Counted from the stretch's first letter, positions 19,501-28,392 are shown. The stretch is DNA of 64,000 nt from an uncultured Tenacibaculum sp. (GCA_947492185.1 CANLMR010000005.1:1-64000), one strand, 5' to 3'. The notes: generated by a model not told the origin, from the sequence alone. Made by a program: numbers and translations.

Positions 19501-19842
19501 CCATCTTGAATCACCTTTAATTTTTGCTGATTCTGAAACGTCTTCAAAAGTTAAATCCCCTTTATTAACATATAATTTATTTGAAACCTGATTTCCTGTA
19601 AAGAAAACATCTAATAATCCATCATTATTAACATCACCAACAGATACTCCTCCTCCCATATATATTGAGGTATACTTAAAATAATTTAAGGAATCAGTTT
19701 CTGTTAATGTATTATTGAAATGAATTTGTGATTTACTCGAGGAAAGTTGAACAAACTTTTTACTATTATTTTTTGGATTTTCAACTTTGGAACAACTAAC
19801 AACAATTAGTACAAGTAAAAAAAGCGTAACTACTTTTTTCAT
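16549..19842 (-). CDS. VCBS/FG-GAP repeat lipoprotein of the susCD operon
   Basis: A 1097-residue surface-type lipoprotein (lipobox VVSC, Cys17). It carries about 13 calcium-binding D-x-D/N-x-D-G motifs of the FG-GAP/VCBS type, such as DVNNDGLLDVFFTG, DYDNDGDLDMYLAN and DINKDGLDDVFVGG. These are arranged as two propeller-like blocks around an ASPIC/UnbV-like segment (about 520-590: KGNDKNTFGLGAKVFVYS). Such proteins often accompany susCD in marine Bacteroidota and are thought to bind glycans or partner proteins. No catalytic domain is recognisable. A hairpin (19869-19902) separates it from susD. Confidence 0.85.
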   Translation of the reverse strand: MKKVVTLFLLVLIVVSCSKVENPKNNSKKFVQLSSSKSQIHFNNTLTETDSLNYFKYTSIYMGGGVSVGDVNNDGLLDVFFTGNQVSNKLYVNKGDLTFEDVSESAKIKGDSRWYTGSTMIDINNDGYLDIYCSVAGKDGNKKNQLFINNKDNTFIESAEKYGLADQGNSVQATFLDYDNDGDLDMYLANYPMAHPSTPNMIYKHRMQNVKDVESDKLFENQDGKFIDITDKAGVKNYSFSLGITAADLNNDGWTDLYVSNDYSIPDFMYINNQDGTFKEVIKEATSQTAFYGMGIDIADINNDGYLDIFQADMDSDDNRRQKANMSSMNPRLFYETVLYGFHYQYMHNCLQLNSGFNENGIPKFSNISRLTGTSSTDWSWAPLFADFDNDGYKDLYVTNGTRREVNNKDFFNKIDGEEFKEVSLLEKTKMIPSEKIDNFMFKNLGGIEFKKVNDDWGISHKGFSNGVAYADLDNDGDLEIIVNNIDEEATIFENTSSEDKNFLKVQLKGNDKNTFGLGAKVFVYSKDSEQVQELTLTRGFQSSVAPELHFGLDKNVNIDSVKVQWNAQKTQLIKNLKSNQTIVFDYKEAKEKKVIAKVKSKLFETNQDFNNKLKHAENLHDDFETQVLLPHKMSTLGPAVEVADINKDGLDDVFVGGAYGKSGELYFQTATGFEKQNQNVFKQNQLSEDVGALFFDVDNDNDLDLYVVSGGYEFEEDSKRLKDQLYINNGKGEFTDVSKSLPELYSSGSKAYNIDFNKDGKQDILVLGRQIPGKYPLPASSFLLKNTSDSNTINFENVTNESAQDLLGLGMATSAVITDFNNDSWDDIIIVGEWMPIKVFKNNKGFFEEVSEELGLTKDSSGWWWSIQKADFDNDGDMDYILGNNGLNYKYKATKDATFDIYAKDFDKNFTSDIVLSYYNKGKQYPVRGKQCSSEQISGIKKKFKSYDAFSKATLIDVYGKKNLEDALHYQVKSFASVYLENKGNQFVVHKLPIEAQFSSIQQIITEDINNDGNMDAIIAGNLYNSEVETPRNDGSHGLVLKGNGNGEFEALSVEETGFYTSGDVKDLKKISIGNTPHIISVKNNDYLEFIKVNKK

Positions 19843-19868
19843 TATGGAATAAGATATTGGTTAAAATT

Positions 19869-19902
19869 AGTAAAGCAGTATGCACTTTCATACTGCTTTA
19901 CT
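19869..19902 (-). promoter_or_regulatory. Strong hairpin between susD and downstream genes
   Basis: A perfect 14-bp stem, AGTAAAGCAGTATG (19869-19882) with CATACTGCTTTACT (19889-19902), has a 6-base loop. On the minus strand it is followed only by AATTTTAACC, so it is a weak terminator at best. It probably stabilises the susCD part of the transcript or attenuates the downstream genes. Confidence 0.65.
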
Positions 19903-19963
19903 TATTAATTAGATTATTGACATTAATTCAAATACAATCTACAAATAATCTAAGTCTACAAAC

Positions 19964-21529
19964 TTAATATCCTGGGTTCTGGTCTGCGGCAGTTAACTCA
20001 GAATTTTTATCAATTTCTGTTTGAGGAATTGGATACAAATCATTTTTACTAGTATATCCTGTACCTGATAATTCAGTTGAAGCTTTGTTCCAACGAACTA
20101 AATCCCAAAAACGTTGACCTTCATGTGCTAATTCTAAAAATTTCTCATCTACTATTGCGTCAAATAAATCATCTCCGCTCATTGTAGCCGGAATATCAGC
20201 TAACCCAGCTCTATTTCTAATTTTATTCAGTTCAATTCTAGCTTGAGGATCATTACCTGACCTATTATAAGCTTCAGCAGCTAATAAAAGTACTTCTGCA
20301 TATCTTAATAACCTAAAGTTAGTACTGTAGTTCAACTCTCTAACTCCATCTGCACTTGTATCTTCTGATTTTGTTGCATACTTAATTCTAATTGCTCCTT
20401 CATAATCCCAAATAACTCCACCTGTTGCAGCCGCTGGATCTACTGATCCTCCTGCTGCTATAAGCTCAGCCTCAGTCATTAATGTTGCTGATTTTCGTTG
20501 TGTATCTCCTGCTGCATCAAAAGCCATAGCAAGCTTGTTAGTTGGCAAATTAAAGCCCCAACCATTCAATAATCCAATAGAACCTACTCCAAAAATACCA
20601 TCACCTCTTGGTCCCATTAACTGAATGTGTAAGTTACTTTCATTTCTTCCTCCCCAAGCGATATTTCCCCAATCTCTACCTGTTGTAGAAATGTATCCAA
20701 TCTCTAATAAAGATTCAATACCAAATTCATTACTAACAGACCAAACATCTTCTAAATTTGTTTCCAAATCATGAGAAGGATTATTAATAACTGACTCAAA
20801 GAATGGAATAGCTTGTGAGTGTTTTTCTTGAAAAACTAATACTTTACCCATTAAAGCTTGAGCTGTACCTTTAGAAACTCTAAACACATCAGCAACACCA
20901 GATTTTTCAGGTAAACTAGCTATAGCATCTTGTAAATCTGCTTCGATAGCTACATAAACTTCTGCTCTAGTAGATTTTTGCAATCCAAAATCTTCAGCTC
21001 CTTTAGGAACACTTAATCGTAACGGAATATCACCAAACATTGTTGTTAATTCAAAATAACACCACGCTCTAAAAAACTTAGCCTCTGCTATAGCCCTATC
21101 TTTATTACTCACACTACTATCTGCTAAATTCTCAATAATTAAGTTTGACATAGCAATAGTTCTGTAGAATAAGTTCCACATACTCTCAATTGAAGGATTT
21201 GAAGTAGCAACATTAGCATAATCATCAATATCTTGTAATTGAGCTTGATCATTTGAGTTACCTCCTGCGCAGTTAGCATCATCACCTGGTAATAATTTCA
21301 CTAAAAAGGCACTATGCCAATCTCTACCGTAATTATATTGCATTAAATCATACACACCTATTACGGCCTGTTCTACATTCTCTTCCTCTAAAAAGAAAGT
21401 AGTAAGATCTTGAACATCTTCACGAGGATTATTGGTAAAATCTTCGCTACACGAAATAGCACCTAGAAACATTATAAATGCTATAAAATAAATCGCTCTT
21501 TTCATTTTTTTATGTAAGTTTTTATTCAT
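19964..21529 (-). CDS. susD: SusD/RagB family nutrient-binding lipoprotein
   Basis: A 521-residue outer-membrane lipoprotein with lipobox GAISC. The TPR-rich SusD fold shows SNLIIENLADSS, AEAKFFRAWCYFELTTMFGDIPL, the RYAEVLLLAAEAYNR helix and a C-terminal FWDLVRW. It captures oligosaccharides at the surface and closes over the partner SusC. The start ATG overlaps the susC stop (TAATG). A second in-frame ATG at 21505 would give a shorter, equally good signal peptide. The ligand cannot be read from sequence. Confidence 0.92.
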   Translation of the reverse strand: MNKNLHKKMKRAIYFIAFIMFLGAISCSEDFTNNPREDVQDLTTFFLEEENVEQAVIGVYDLMQYNYGRDWHSAFLVKLLPGDDANCAGGNSNDQAQLQDIDDYANVATSNPSIESMWNLFYRTIAMSNLIIENLADSSVSNKDRAIAEAKFFRAWCYFELTTMFGDIPLRLSVPKGAEDFGLQKSTRAEVYVAIEADLQDAIASLPEKSGVADVFRVSKGTAQALMGKVLVFQEKHSQAIPFFESVINNPSHDLETNLEDVWSVSNEFGIESLLEIGYISTTGRDWGNIAWGGRNESNLHIQLMGPRGDGIFGVGSIGLLNGWGFNLPTNKLAMAFDAAGDTQRKSATLMTEAELIAAGGSVDPAAATGGVIWDYEGAIRIKYATKSEDTSADGVRELNYSTNFRLLRYAEVLLLAAEAYNRSGNDPQARIELNKIRNRAGLADIPATMSGDDLFDAIVDEKFLELAHEGQRFWDLVRWNKASTELSGTGYTSKNDLYPIPQTEIDKNSELTAADQNPGY

Positions 21530-24500
21530 TAAAAGTTAAGAGAAAATCCAAATAATGCTCTTGCAGCAGTTGGATAGTATCCTCTATCAACACCTATATC
21601 ATTAAATCCGAAATTCCCAATTTCTGGATCAAGCCCCTTGTAATTTGTGAATGTAAAAATATCATCAAATGACACGTACATTCTTAAACTACTAACATGT
21701 AATTTTTCAGTTATACTTTGTGGTAAAGTATATCCTAATTGAATTTGTTTGATTCTCATAAAAGAACCATCCTCCACTACTAAGTCTGTATCATAAGCTG
21801 AAGCAACATTAGCCGCAGAAGGAAAAGTTGCATCTGTATCTCCAGCACCAGTCCACCTTCCTTCAAAAAAGTGTAATGGTTTATTAGTAATAGGGCGAGA
21901 TGGCTGATGATAGGTTGCAATAATATCGTTTCCAACTGTACCTTGGAACTGCACATTAAAATCAAATCCTTTATAACCTAATCTAATGTTACCTCCATAA
22001 AGTAAATCTGGATGAGGAGAACCAATCATTGTTTTATCATCATTAGTTACATTACCATCTCCATTTGTATCTACCCTATTAATTTCACCAGTTGCTGGAT
22101 CAATTCCATCTGTTTTATAACCATAAAAATACCAAGCAGGTAATCCTTCTGTAAATCGAGTTATTCCATCAGCATTTTGAGGTGCGCCTGCACCAACGAT
22201 AGATGTTCCTTCTGGAACAAATTGAATTTCAGTAACTTCATTATCTAAAGTAGATAAGTTTGCATTAATTTGATAACTAAAATCACCCGCAGTTGTATCA
22301 GAATACCCTAGTTCAAATTCAAAACCTTGATTTACTACAGTTCCTCCATTAAAATCATTAGATACAAAACCTGCAGATCCTGGAGTAATTAATTCTCCTG
22401 CCACAAATGCTAAATCATTAGTTGTTTTCTTATAATAGTCTGCCGTAAAATTCAACTTACTATTAAATGCTCTTAAATCAACCCCAAACCCTAATTGTTC
22501 TGAAGTTTCCCAAACTAAGTTTTCGTTAGCGAATCCGGTAATTTGTGCTCCAACATTTCCTAAGTAATTTAATTCTAACCCACTTACTTGGTTTGTAATT
22601 GCAATAATATCCGAATTACCTCTTAGGTTATTTTTGTTTCCGTTTTGCCCCCAACTACCTCTCAATTTCAAGTAATTAACAGATGATTCATCTTTCCAAA
22701 AGTCTTCGTTAGAAACAACCCAACCTGCAGAAAATGATGGAAATACCGCTGCTCTATTTCCTGCAGGGAATTTATCTGATTTATCTCTCCTTACAGATGC
22801 TTCGAATAAGTATTTCTCCATAAAATTATAAGACAATCTACCATACATTGAAACTAAGTTATCTCTAAAAGTTAATTGTCTAGGTGAAGTAGGATCAAAA
22901 ACTGTTGTAGGTGAATTAGTATTAAACCCACTAAAATCACTTACAGCAATAGAATATGCTTCATTGACAAAAGCTGGTCTTCTGCTTTGTTCAGCAGAAT
23001 ATCCTGCCAACAACTTAAAGTTATGGTTACCGAACGACTTGTCGTAAGTAGCAAAGTTTTCCCATAACCACCTTCTGAATCTTTGTTTAGATCTATTAAT
23101 ATTATACTGAGTGTTTGCAGCTTCAGAAGCCACATAATAAGCATTTGTGTTTTTTTGATTTAAAAACTGATTTTGCTCGTACCCATACCTAGACGTAAAA
23201 CTAAGTCCTTCTAAGATATTAAATTTTCCATAAACCGTTGTTAAAAACTGATCATTTTCATTGATGTTTTGTTGAATAGCATTAGCATAAGCTACTGGGT
23301 TTATAACCTCTCCTGTAGAATAAGCCGGATATCCATAAACATTCCCATCTTTATCTCTTAAAACTGGAACACCGTTTGCGGCTGAACGATCAAATACATC
23401 AACAGGAACTCCGTTCGTATAAATTACAGGAGTTAACGGATCTATAATTAACATATTTTGAATAACACCTCTTGTATCACTATTCTCTACAATTCCATTT
23501 CGATCTATAAAAGAAGTATTTGAATTCACTCCTATTTCTAACCAGTCAGTGACCTGACTTTGAATATTTAATCTGAATGTATTTCTTTTAAATGTAGAAT
23601 TATCTCCAACTACTACTCCTTCTTGATTTGTATGAGATCCTGAAAAGTAATATGATGTATTTTTCATAGAACCAGATAAACTAATATCATAACGTTGCAT
23701 AAAAGCAGTATCAAAAGTTTCATCAATCCAATTAGTATCTACTCCATTATTTACTACTGAAGCATTTCCTGCTTCATTTAAATAAGTAACAAACTGAGAA
23801 GCATTCATCAACTCCATATTTGTATTCACAAACTGAAAACCAACTTGGGTATTAAAATTAACTTGTAAACCTCCTCTAGTTCCCTTTTTAGTTGTGACAA
23901 TAATTACACCATTAGCTCCTTCTGTACCATATATTGCAGCAGACGCTGCATCCTTCAACACTTCAATATTAGCTATATCTGATGGTGCAATATTATCAAT
24001 AGTAGAAACTTTCATCCCATCTACTATAAATAATGGGTCTGCATTTCCACTTGACCCTGTACCTCTAATTCTAATTTTAGTACCTGAACCAGGTGAACCT
24101 GAAGATGAAGAAACCGTAACCCCAGATGTTCTACCTTGTAATACTTGATCTACTCTTTGATTAGAAATACTTTTTATCTCTTTACTATCTATACTAGAAA
24201 TTGCTCCAGTAACTAAACTCTTCTTTTTAGTTCCATACCCTACTACTACAACTTCTTCTAATGTATCTGAATCTTCTTCTAAAGTAACATTAATAATAGT
24301 TCTTCCAGACACAGGGATTTCTAATGTTTTATAACCTATAAAACTAAAAATCAAAACATCATTTGGCTTTACATTTTTAATAGTATATGTTCCATCTAAC
24401 CCCGTTTCTGTACCACGTGTAGTTCCCTTTACTAATACATTTACACCCGGGAGTTCTCCAGAGATGTCTGAGACAACTCCTTTTACATCTTGTGCACTCA

Positions 24501-24561
24501 TAGCTAAAGAAGCAGAAAGAGTTAACACTAGTAAAAAATACTTAAAGATATTTTTTTTCAT
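21529..24561 (-). CDS. susC: SusC/RagA TonB-dependent outer-membrane transporter
   Basis: A 1010-residue protein. The signal peptide ends AMSAQ, a CarboxypepD_reg-like beta-sandwich follows (about 25-105), then a plug with the SusC signature EEVVVVGYGTKKKSLVTGAIS, and a 22-strand barrel ending in the aromatic residue of FGFSLNF. It imports oligosaccharides captured by SusD using TonB energy. An in-frame TTG 39 bases upstream is rejected because the ATG at 24561 begins the signal peptide exactly. No sigma-interacting N-terminal extension is present, in line with control by the divergent AraC regulator. Confidence 0.93.
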   Translation of the reverse strand: MKKNIFKYFLLVLTLSASLAMSAQDVKGVVSDISGELPGVNVLVKGTTRGTETGLDGTYTIKNVKPNDVLIFSFIGYKTLEIPVSGRTIINVTLEEDSDTLEEVVVVGYGTKKKSLVTGAISSIDSKEIKSISNQRVDQVLQGRTSGVTVSSSSGSPGSGTKIRIRGTGSSGNADPLFIVDGMKVSTIDNIAPSDIANIEVLKDAASAAIYGTEGANGVIIVTTKKGTRGGLQVNFNTQVGFQFVNTNMELMNASQFVTYLNEAGNASVVNNGVDTNWIDETFDTAFMQRYDISLSGSMKNTSYYFSGSHTNQEGVVVGDNSTFKRNTFRLNIQSQVTDWLEIGVNSNTSFIDRNGIVENSDTRGVIQNMLIIDPLTPVIYTNGVPVDVFDRSAANGVPVLRDKDGNVYGYPAYSTGEVINPVAYANAIQQNINENDQFLTTVYGKFNILEGLSFTSRYGYEQNQFLNQKNTNAYYVASEAANTQYNINRSKQRFRRWLWENFATYDKSFGNHNFKLLAGYSAEQSRRPAFVNEAYSIAVSDFSGFNTNSPTTVFDPTSPRQLTFRDNLVSMYGRLSYNFMEKYLFEASVRRDKSDKFPAGNRAAVFPSFSAGWVVSNEDFWKDESSVNYLKLRGSWGQNGNKNNLRGNSDIIAITNQVSGLELNYLGNVGAQITGFANENLVWETSEQLGFGVDLRAFNSKLNFTADYYKKTTNDLAFVAGELITPGSAGFVSNDFNGGTVVNQGFEFELGYSDTTAGDFSYQINANLSTLDNEVTEIQFVPEGTSIVGAGAPQNADGITRFTEGLPAWYFYGYKTDGIDPATGEINRVDTNGDGNVTNDDKTMIGSPHPDLLYGGNIRLGYKGFDFNVQFQGTVGNDIIATYHQPSRPITNKPLHFFEGRWTGAGDTDATFPSAANVASAYDTDLVVEDGSFMRIKQIQLGYTLPQSITEKLHVSSLRMYVSFDDIFTFTNYKGLDPEIGNFGFNDIGVDRGYYPTAARALFGFSLNF

Positions 24562-24685
24562 ATTGATAATTAATTTGGCGTTTTTTTGACTAAAAAGCAA
24601 CTATAATATCTGAAAATTACAATTAAAATAAAACCTACATAACAGTTTTATAATCACTTTTATCTTAAAACTAATTTGTTTTACA

Positions 24686-24720
24686 CAAAAATATACCCAA
24701 TATTAACAAATCGTTAATAT
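24686..24720 (-). promoter_or_regulatory. Candidate susC promoter with adjacent operator
   Basis: In the 216-base region between susC and araC, TATTTTTG (24693-24686, minus) fits the -7 consensus but no TTTG lies at the normal -33 distance. A perfect inverted repeat ATATTAAC-5-GTTAATAT (24700-24720) occupies that place instead. This would suit an activator-dependent promoter, possibly using the AraC protein. A second AT-rich inverted repeat lies near 24734-24755. Confidence 0.4.
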
Positions 24721-24777
24721 AATTTTATCAATCATTAATAATTTTTTATTAATATTACAATTAAAAATAACAAACAA

Positions 24778-25650
24778 ATGAATAAAAACATACATAGAGA
24801 GATAACTCAACTTTCACCATCAGACAGTTTTTTAGTATATTATAGAGTAAAAAACGAATTTGATTTCCCTTTACATTTCCACCCTGAATATGAATTAAAT
24901 TTCATTCACAAAGGAAAAGGAGTTAGACGTGTTATAGGTGACCACATGGGAGAAATAGGAGATTATGAGCTAGTACTTGTAGGACCAAACCTACCTCATT
25001 GCTGGGAACTTCACAACTGCACAAACAAAGAAATACACGAAATTACCATACACATACATAACGACTTGCTAGATGAAAAACTTTTATCCAGAAGAGTTTT
25101 TAAATCTATTCGCGATATGCTAAACAGATCAATTCACGGAATTTCATTCTCCGAAAAAACCATAAAAGAACTAATGCCCAGACTAATGGAACTACCCAAA
25201 ACATCTGGTATAGATTATTTCTTAGAATTTGTTTCTATTTTACACGACTTATCCAATTCAAGAAACCAAAAACTATTATCCACTTCATTTTCAAATTATA
25301 ACGATTTTGAGAATAGTGGCAAAATCAAAAAAGTATATGAATTTGTTCAAAATAATTTTCAAAGAAAAATATCATTAGACGAAATATCAGAACTTGTAAA
25401 TATGACCCCAGTATCATTTAACAGATTCATTAAAAAAAGAACCGGAAAAACTTTTGTATCCTATATAAACAATACCAGAATAAGCTATGCTAGTAGATTA
25501 CTCCTAGAAACCGACTTAAGCGTAGGTGAAGTAGCATATAAGTGCGGATTTAACAATTTAGCTAACTTCAACAGGATGTTCAAAAAAATAAAAAACAATA
25601 CTCCTAGCGAATTTAGATCAGAGTTTAACGGTATACAAAAAGTATTCTAA
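24778..25650 (+). CDS. AraC family transcriptional regulator
   Basis: A 290-residue cytosolic regulator. The N-terminal cupin-like sensor (about 20-110) has FPLHFHPEYELNFIHKGKG and GPNLPHCWE. The C-terminal AraC DNA-binding domain (about 185-285) has two helix-turn-helix units, including DEISELVNMTPVSFNRFIKK and SVGEVAYKCGFNNLANFNRMFKK. It lies divergently next to susC and upstream of a GH3 gene. It is thus the likely sugar-responsive regulator of the locus, in place of the more usual hybrid two-component or ECF/anti-sigma control. Confidence 0.9.
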   Translation: MNKNIHREITQLSPSDSFLVYYRVKNEFDFPLHFHPEYELNFIHKGKGVRRVIGDHMGEIGDYELVLVGPNLPHCWELHNCTNKEIHEITIHIHNDLLDEKLLSRRVFKSIRDMLNRSIHGISFSEKTIKELMPRLMELPKTSGIDYFLEFVSILHDLSNSRNQKLLSTSFSNYNDFENSGKIKKVYEFVQNNFQRKISLDEISELVNMTPVSFNRFIKKRTGKTFVSYINNTRISYASRLLLETDLSVGEVAYKCGFNNLANFNRMFKKIKNNTPSEFRSEFNGIQKVF

Positions 25651-25780
25651 TACTTTTTAATCATAAAAAAAACAAAAACTGACTTTAAACATAAAAAAAG
25701 TACCATATTTTGATTAATTGAGCATATATAATAAAAATATTCTATCATAAATTTACATCACTTTTCTAAAATAAAAATTC

Positions 25781-28081
25781 ATGAACCGACATTTAGGAAA
25801 AACGATACTAACTTATGCAACTGCTCTATTTCTTTCTGGATGCTCAGGTGACAAAAAAGACAATTTGATGATAGATACAAAAAATGAAACTATAAACGAA
25901 AAAGTCAATCAACTTATTTCTAAAATGACAATTGAAGAAAAAGTTGGTCAAATGAACCAATATAATGGATTTTGGGATGTTACTGGTCCAGTTCCAGAAA
26001 ATGGAAACGCCAAAAAAAAATACGAACATTTAAGAAAAGGATGGGTAGGATCTATGTTAAATGTAAGAGGTACCGAAAATGTAAAAGAAGTTCAACGAAT
26101 TGCAGTTGAAGAAACAAGATTGGGAATTCCATTAATTATTGGTTTTGACGTAATACATGGCTATAAAACATTAAGCCCCATACCAATTGCCGAAGCCGCA
26201 AGCTGGGATTTAGAAGCAATAGAAAAATCAGCTAGAATAGCTGCTATTGAAGCATCTGCAGCCGGAATCAACTGGACATTTGCTCCAATGGTAGACATAT
26301 CAAGAGACCCAAGATGGGGTAGAGTTATGGAAGGCGGTGGAGAAGACCCATACCTAGGATCTAAAATTGCTAAGGCTCGCGTAAAAGGATTTCAAGGAGA
26401 CGATTTATCTAAAAACAATACTATAGCTGCTTGTGCTAAACATTTTGCGGCATATGGTTTTTCTGAATCAGGAAAAGAATACAACACAGTAGACATAGGC
26501 ACCGCAACACTACACAACATAGTTTTACCTCCATTTAAAGCCGCAGTTGAAAGCAATGTTAAAACACTAATGAACTCTTTTAATGAATTAAATGGTGTTC
26601 CAGTTACAGGCAGCAGTTTTTTACAACGAGATATTTTAAAGGGTAAATGGAATTTTAACGGTTTTGTAGTATCTGATTGGGCTTCTATAAACGAATTGAT
26701 TCCATGGGGACATGCTAAAGACAAAAAAGAAGCAGCAAAAATTGCAGCAACAGCAGGTTCAGATATGGACATGGAAGGCAACGTATACATTGAAGAACTA
26801 GTTAATCTTGTAAAAAACGGCACAGTTAAAGAAAGTATTTTAGATGATGCCGTTAAAAGAATTTTGACAGTTAAATATGAGCTTGGTTTATTTGACAATC
26901 CTTTTAGATACTGCGATCCAGAAAATGAAAAAAAGAGCATAGGAAACCCAAAGCACCATGATGCTGTCTTAGATGTTGCAAAAAAATCTATAGTATTACT
27001 TAAAAACGAAAACAATCTTTTACCACTTAAGAGAAGCGGACAAAAAATAGCTTTAATTGGTCCGTTAGCAAACGACAAGAACAGTCCTTTAGGAAGTTGG
27101 AGATTAGCCTCTGATGATAACACAGCTATATCCGTATTTGAAGGATTATCAAAATACAAAGACAATTCATTAACATTTGAAAAAGGGATTGACTTGGTAG
27201 AAGGAGCAACTTCTTTTACTCAACCTTTAAAAATAAACAACACCTTAAACTCTTCAGAAGTAAACAAAGCTTTGCAAATAGCTAAAAGTGCAGACGTTGT
27301 TGTTATGGTTTTAGGTGAACATGGTTTTCAAAGCGGAGAAGCTAGAAGCAGAACTGAAATAGACCTACCAGGGTTACAACAAGAATTACTTGAAAAAGTT
27401 TTTAAAGTAAATAAAAATATAGTTCTAGTACTAAATAACGGAAGGCCTTTAGCCATTGAATGGGCAGACAAAAACATACCTGCAATTGTTGAAGCATGGC
27501 AATTAGGAACTCAAAGCGGTAATGCTGTAGCACAAGTGCTTTACGGAGATTATAATCCCAGCGGAAAACTACCAATGACTTTCCCAAGAAATATTGGACA
27601 AATACCTATTTATTACAATCATAAAAGCACAGGTAGACCTAATCAAGAATCACATGTGTTCTGGTCTCACTATACAGACTCAAAAAACACACCTTTATAC
27701 CCATTTGGTTACGGACTTAGCTACACCACTTTTAAATACTCTAATTTAAAAATTCACAACAAAAAAGCATCAGTTAATGATAATATTAAAGTTTCAGTTA
27801 AAGTAAGCAATACTGGGAACCTAGACGGAAAAGAAGTGGTTCAATTATATATAAGGGATCTTTTTGGCAGTATAACTCGCCCTGTAAAGGAACTTAAAGG
27901 CTTCGAATTAATTGAACTTAAAAAAGGAGAAACTAAAACAGTAGAGTTTTCACTTACAAAAAAAGAATTAGGGTTTTATAACTCTACAGGAGATTTTATA
28001 GTTGAAACTGGGGATTTTGAAATATTTATTGGAGGAAATTCTTCAGAAACTTTAAAAGACACATTTTACTTAACCGAGTAA
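25781..28081 (+). CDS. bglX: GH3 beta-glucosidase (BglX-like) lipoprotein
   Basis: A 766-residue exported glycoside hydrolase family 3 enzyme with lipobox LFLSGC (Cys21). The catalytic barrel has GFDVIHGYKT, DISRDPRWGRVMEGGGEDP, CAKHF and the nucleophile Asp299 in FVVSDW. The alpha/beta sandwich has GEHGFQSGEARSR, and a complete fibronectin III-like end has GSITRPVKELKGFE. It is clearly related to the frameshifted GH3 at 13425 but not a recent copy. It lies 130 bases after araC. It is likely to cleave beta-linked glucosides in the periplasm, but the exact linkage is unknown. Confidence 0.9.
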   Translation: MNRHLGKTILTYATALFLSGCSGDKKDNLMIDTKNETINEKVNQLISKMTIEEKVGQMNQYNGFWDVTGPVPENGNAKKKYEHLRKGWVGSMLNVRGTENVKEVQRIAVEETRLGIPLIIGFDVIHGYKTLSPIPIAEAASWDLEAIEKSARIAAIEASAAGINWTFAPMVDISRDPRWGRVMEGGGEDPYLGSKIAKARVKGFQGDDLSKNNTIAACAKHFAAYGFSESGKEYNTVDIGTATLHNIVLPPFKAAVESNVKTLMNSFNELNGVPVTGSSFLQRDILKGKWNFNGFVVSDWASINELIPWGHAKDKKEAAKIAATAGSDMDMEGNVYIEELVNLVKNGTVKESILDDAVKRILTVKYELGLFDNPFRYCDPENEKKSIGNPKHHDAVLDVAKKSIVLLKNENNLLPLKRSGQKIALIGPLANDKNSPLGSWRLASDDNTAISVFEGLSKYKDNSLTFEKGIDLVEGATSFTQPLKINNTLNSSEVNKALQIAKSADVVVMVLGEHGFQSGEARSRTEIDLPGLQQELLEKVFKVNKNIVLVLNNGRPLAIEWADKNIPAIVEAWQLGTQSGNAVAQVLYGDYNPSGKLPMTFPRNIGQIPIYYNHKSTGRPNQESHVFWSHYTDSKNTPLYPFGYGLSYTTFKYSNLKIHNKKASVNDNIKVSVKVSNTGNLDGKEVVQLYIRDLFGSITRPVKELKGFELIELKKGETKTVEFSLTKKELGFYNSTGDFIVETGDFEIFIGGNSSETLKDTFYLTE

Positions 28082-28121
28082 AAAACTACACTAATAAAAT
28101 CAACAAGCAGTTTTTTTCATT

Positions 28122-28269
28122 AAAAGAAAATCCTTTTACATATTGGGGATGTAAAAGGATTTTTTAATCAACCAAATAAATCTAAAAACCTTCAATTTTA
28201 TGAAGTGGTTTTTCAAAAATGAAAAAACAAAACTATGTGTACTTAAATGTATTCTAATATTTTAAATAC
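28122..28269 (-). ncRNA. Candidate small RNA, tandem copy 1
   Basis: On the minus strand a TATATTTG box (28281-28274) is followed about 80-110 bases later by the conserved core GGTTTTTAGATTTATTTGG and TTGATTA (complement of 28166-28191). A hairpin follows directly, with stem ATCCTTTTACAT / ATGTAAAAGGAT, ending in a T-rich stretch. Two diverged copies with the same order lie upstream. No open frame spans the unit. The 5' end is inferred from the promoter box and the 3' end from the hairpin. Confidence 0.5.
28127..28165. terminator. Bidirectional terminator between bglX and small RNA copy 1
   Basis: The stem AAAATCCTTTTACA (28127-28140) pairs with TGTAAAAGGATTTT (28150-28163), with TTTTTT following on the plus strand and TTTTCTTTT on the minus strand. 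It can end bglX transcripts from one side and the candidate small RNA from the other. Confidence 0.85.
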
Positions 28270-28392
28270 ACTACAAATATATAACTGATTATCAGTTTAA
28301 TTCTATATATTTCGTTAATTAAACCTACTACTATAGATTAACGGAATTAAATCTTCGATAAATAGATTTTTAACACACAAACTAACTTCTAT

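Noticed and set aside
24562..24600. TTG-initiated extension of SusC
   Set aside because: It would place 13 residues before a normal signal peptide that begins with the ATG at 24561.
25637..25658. AAAAAGTATTCTAATACTTTTT palindrome at the araC stop as a terminator
   Set aside because: The stem is AT-only apart from one G-C pair per arm and the loop is very small, so stability is doubtful.
26392..27165. Long open frame of 257 codons antisense to the second GH3 gene
   Set aside because: It lies wholly within a strongly supported GH3 coding region and its translation has no signal, motif or sensible start.
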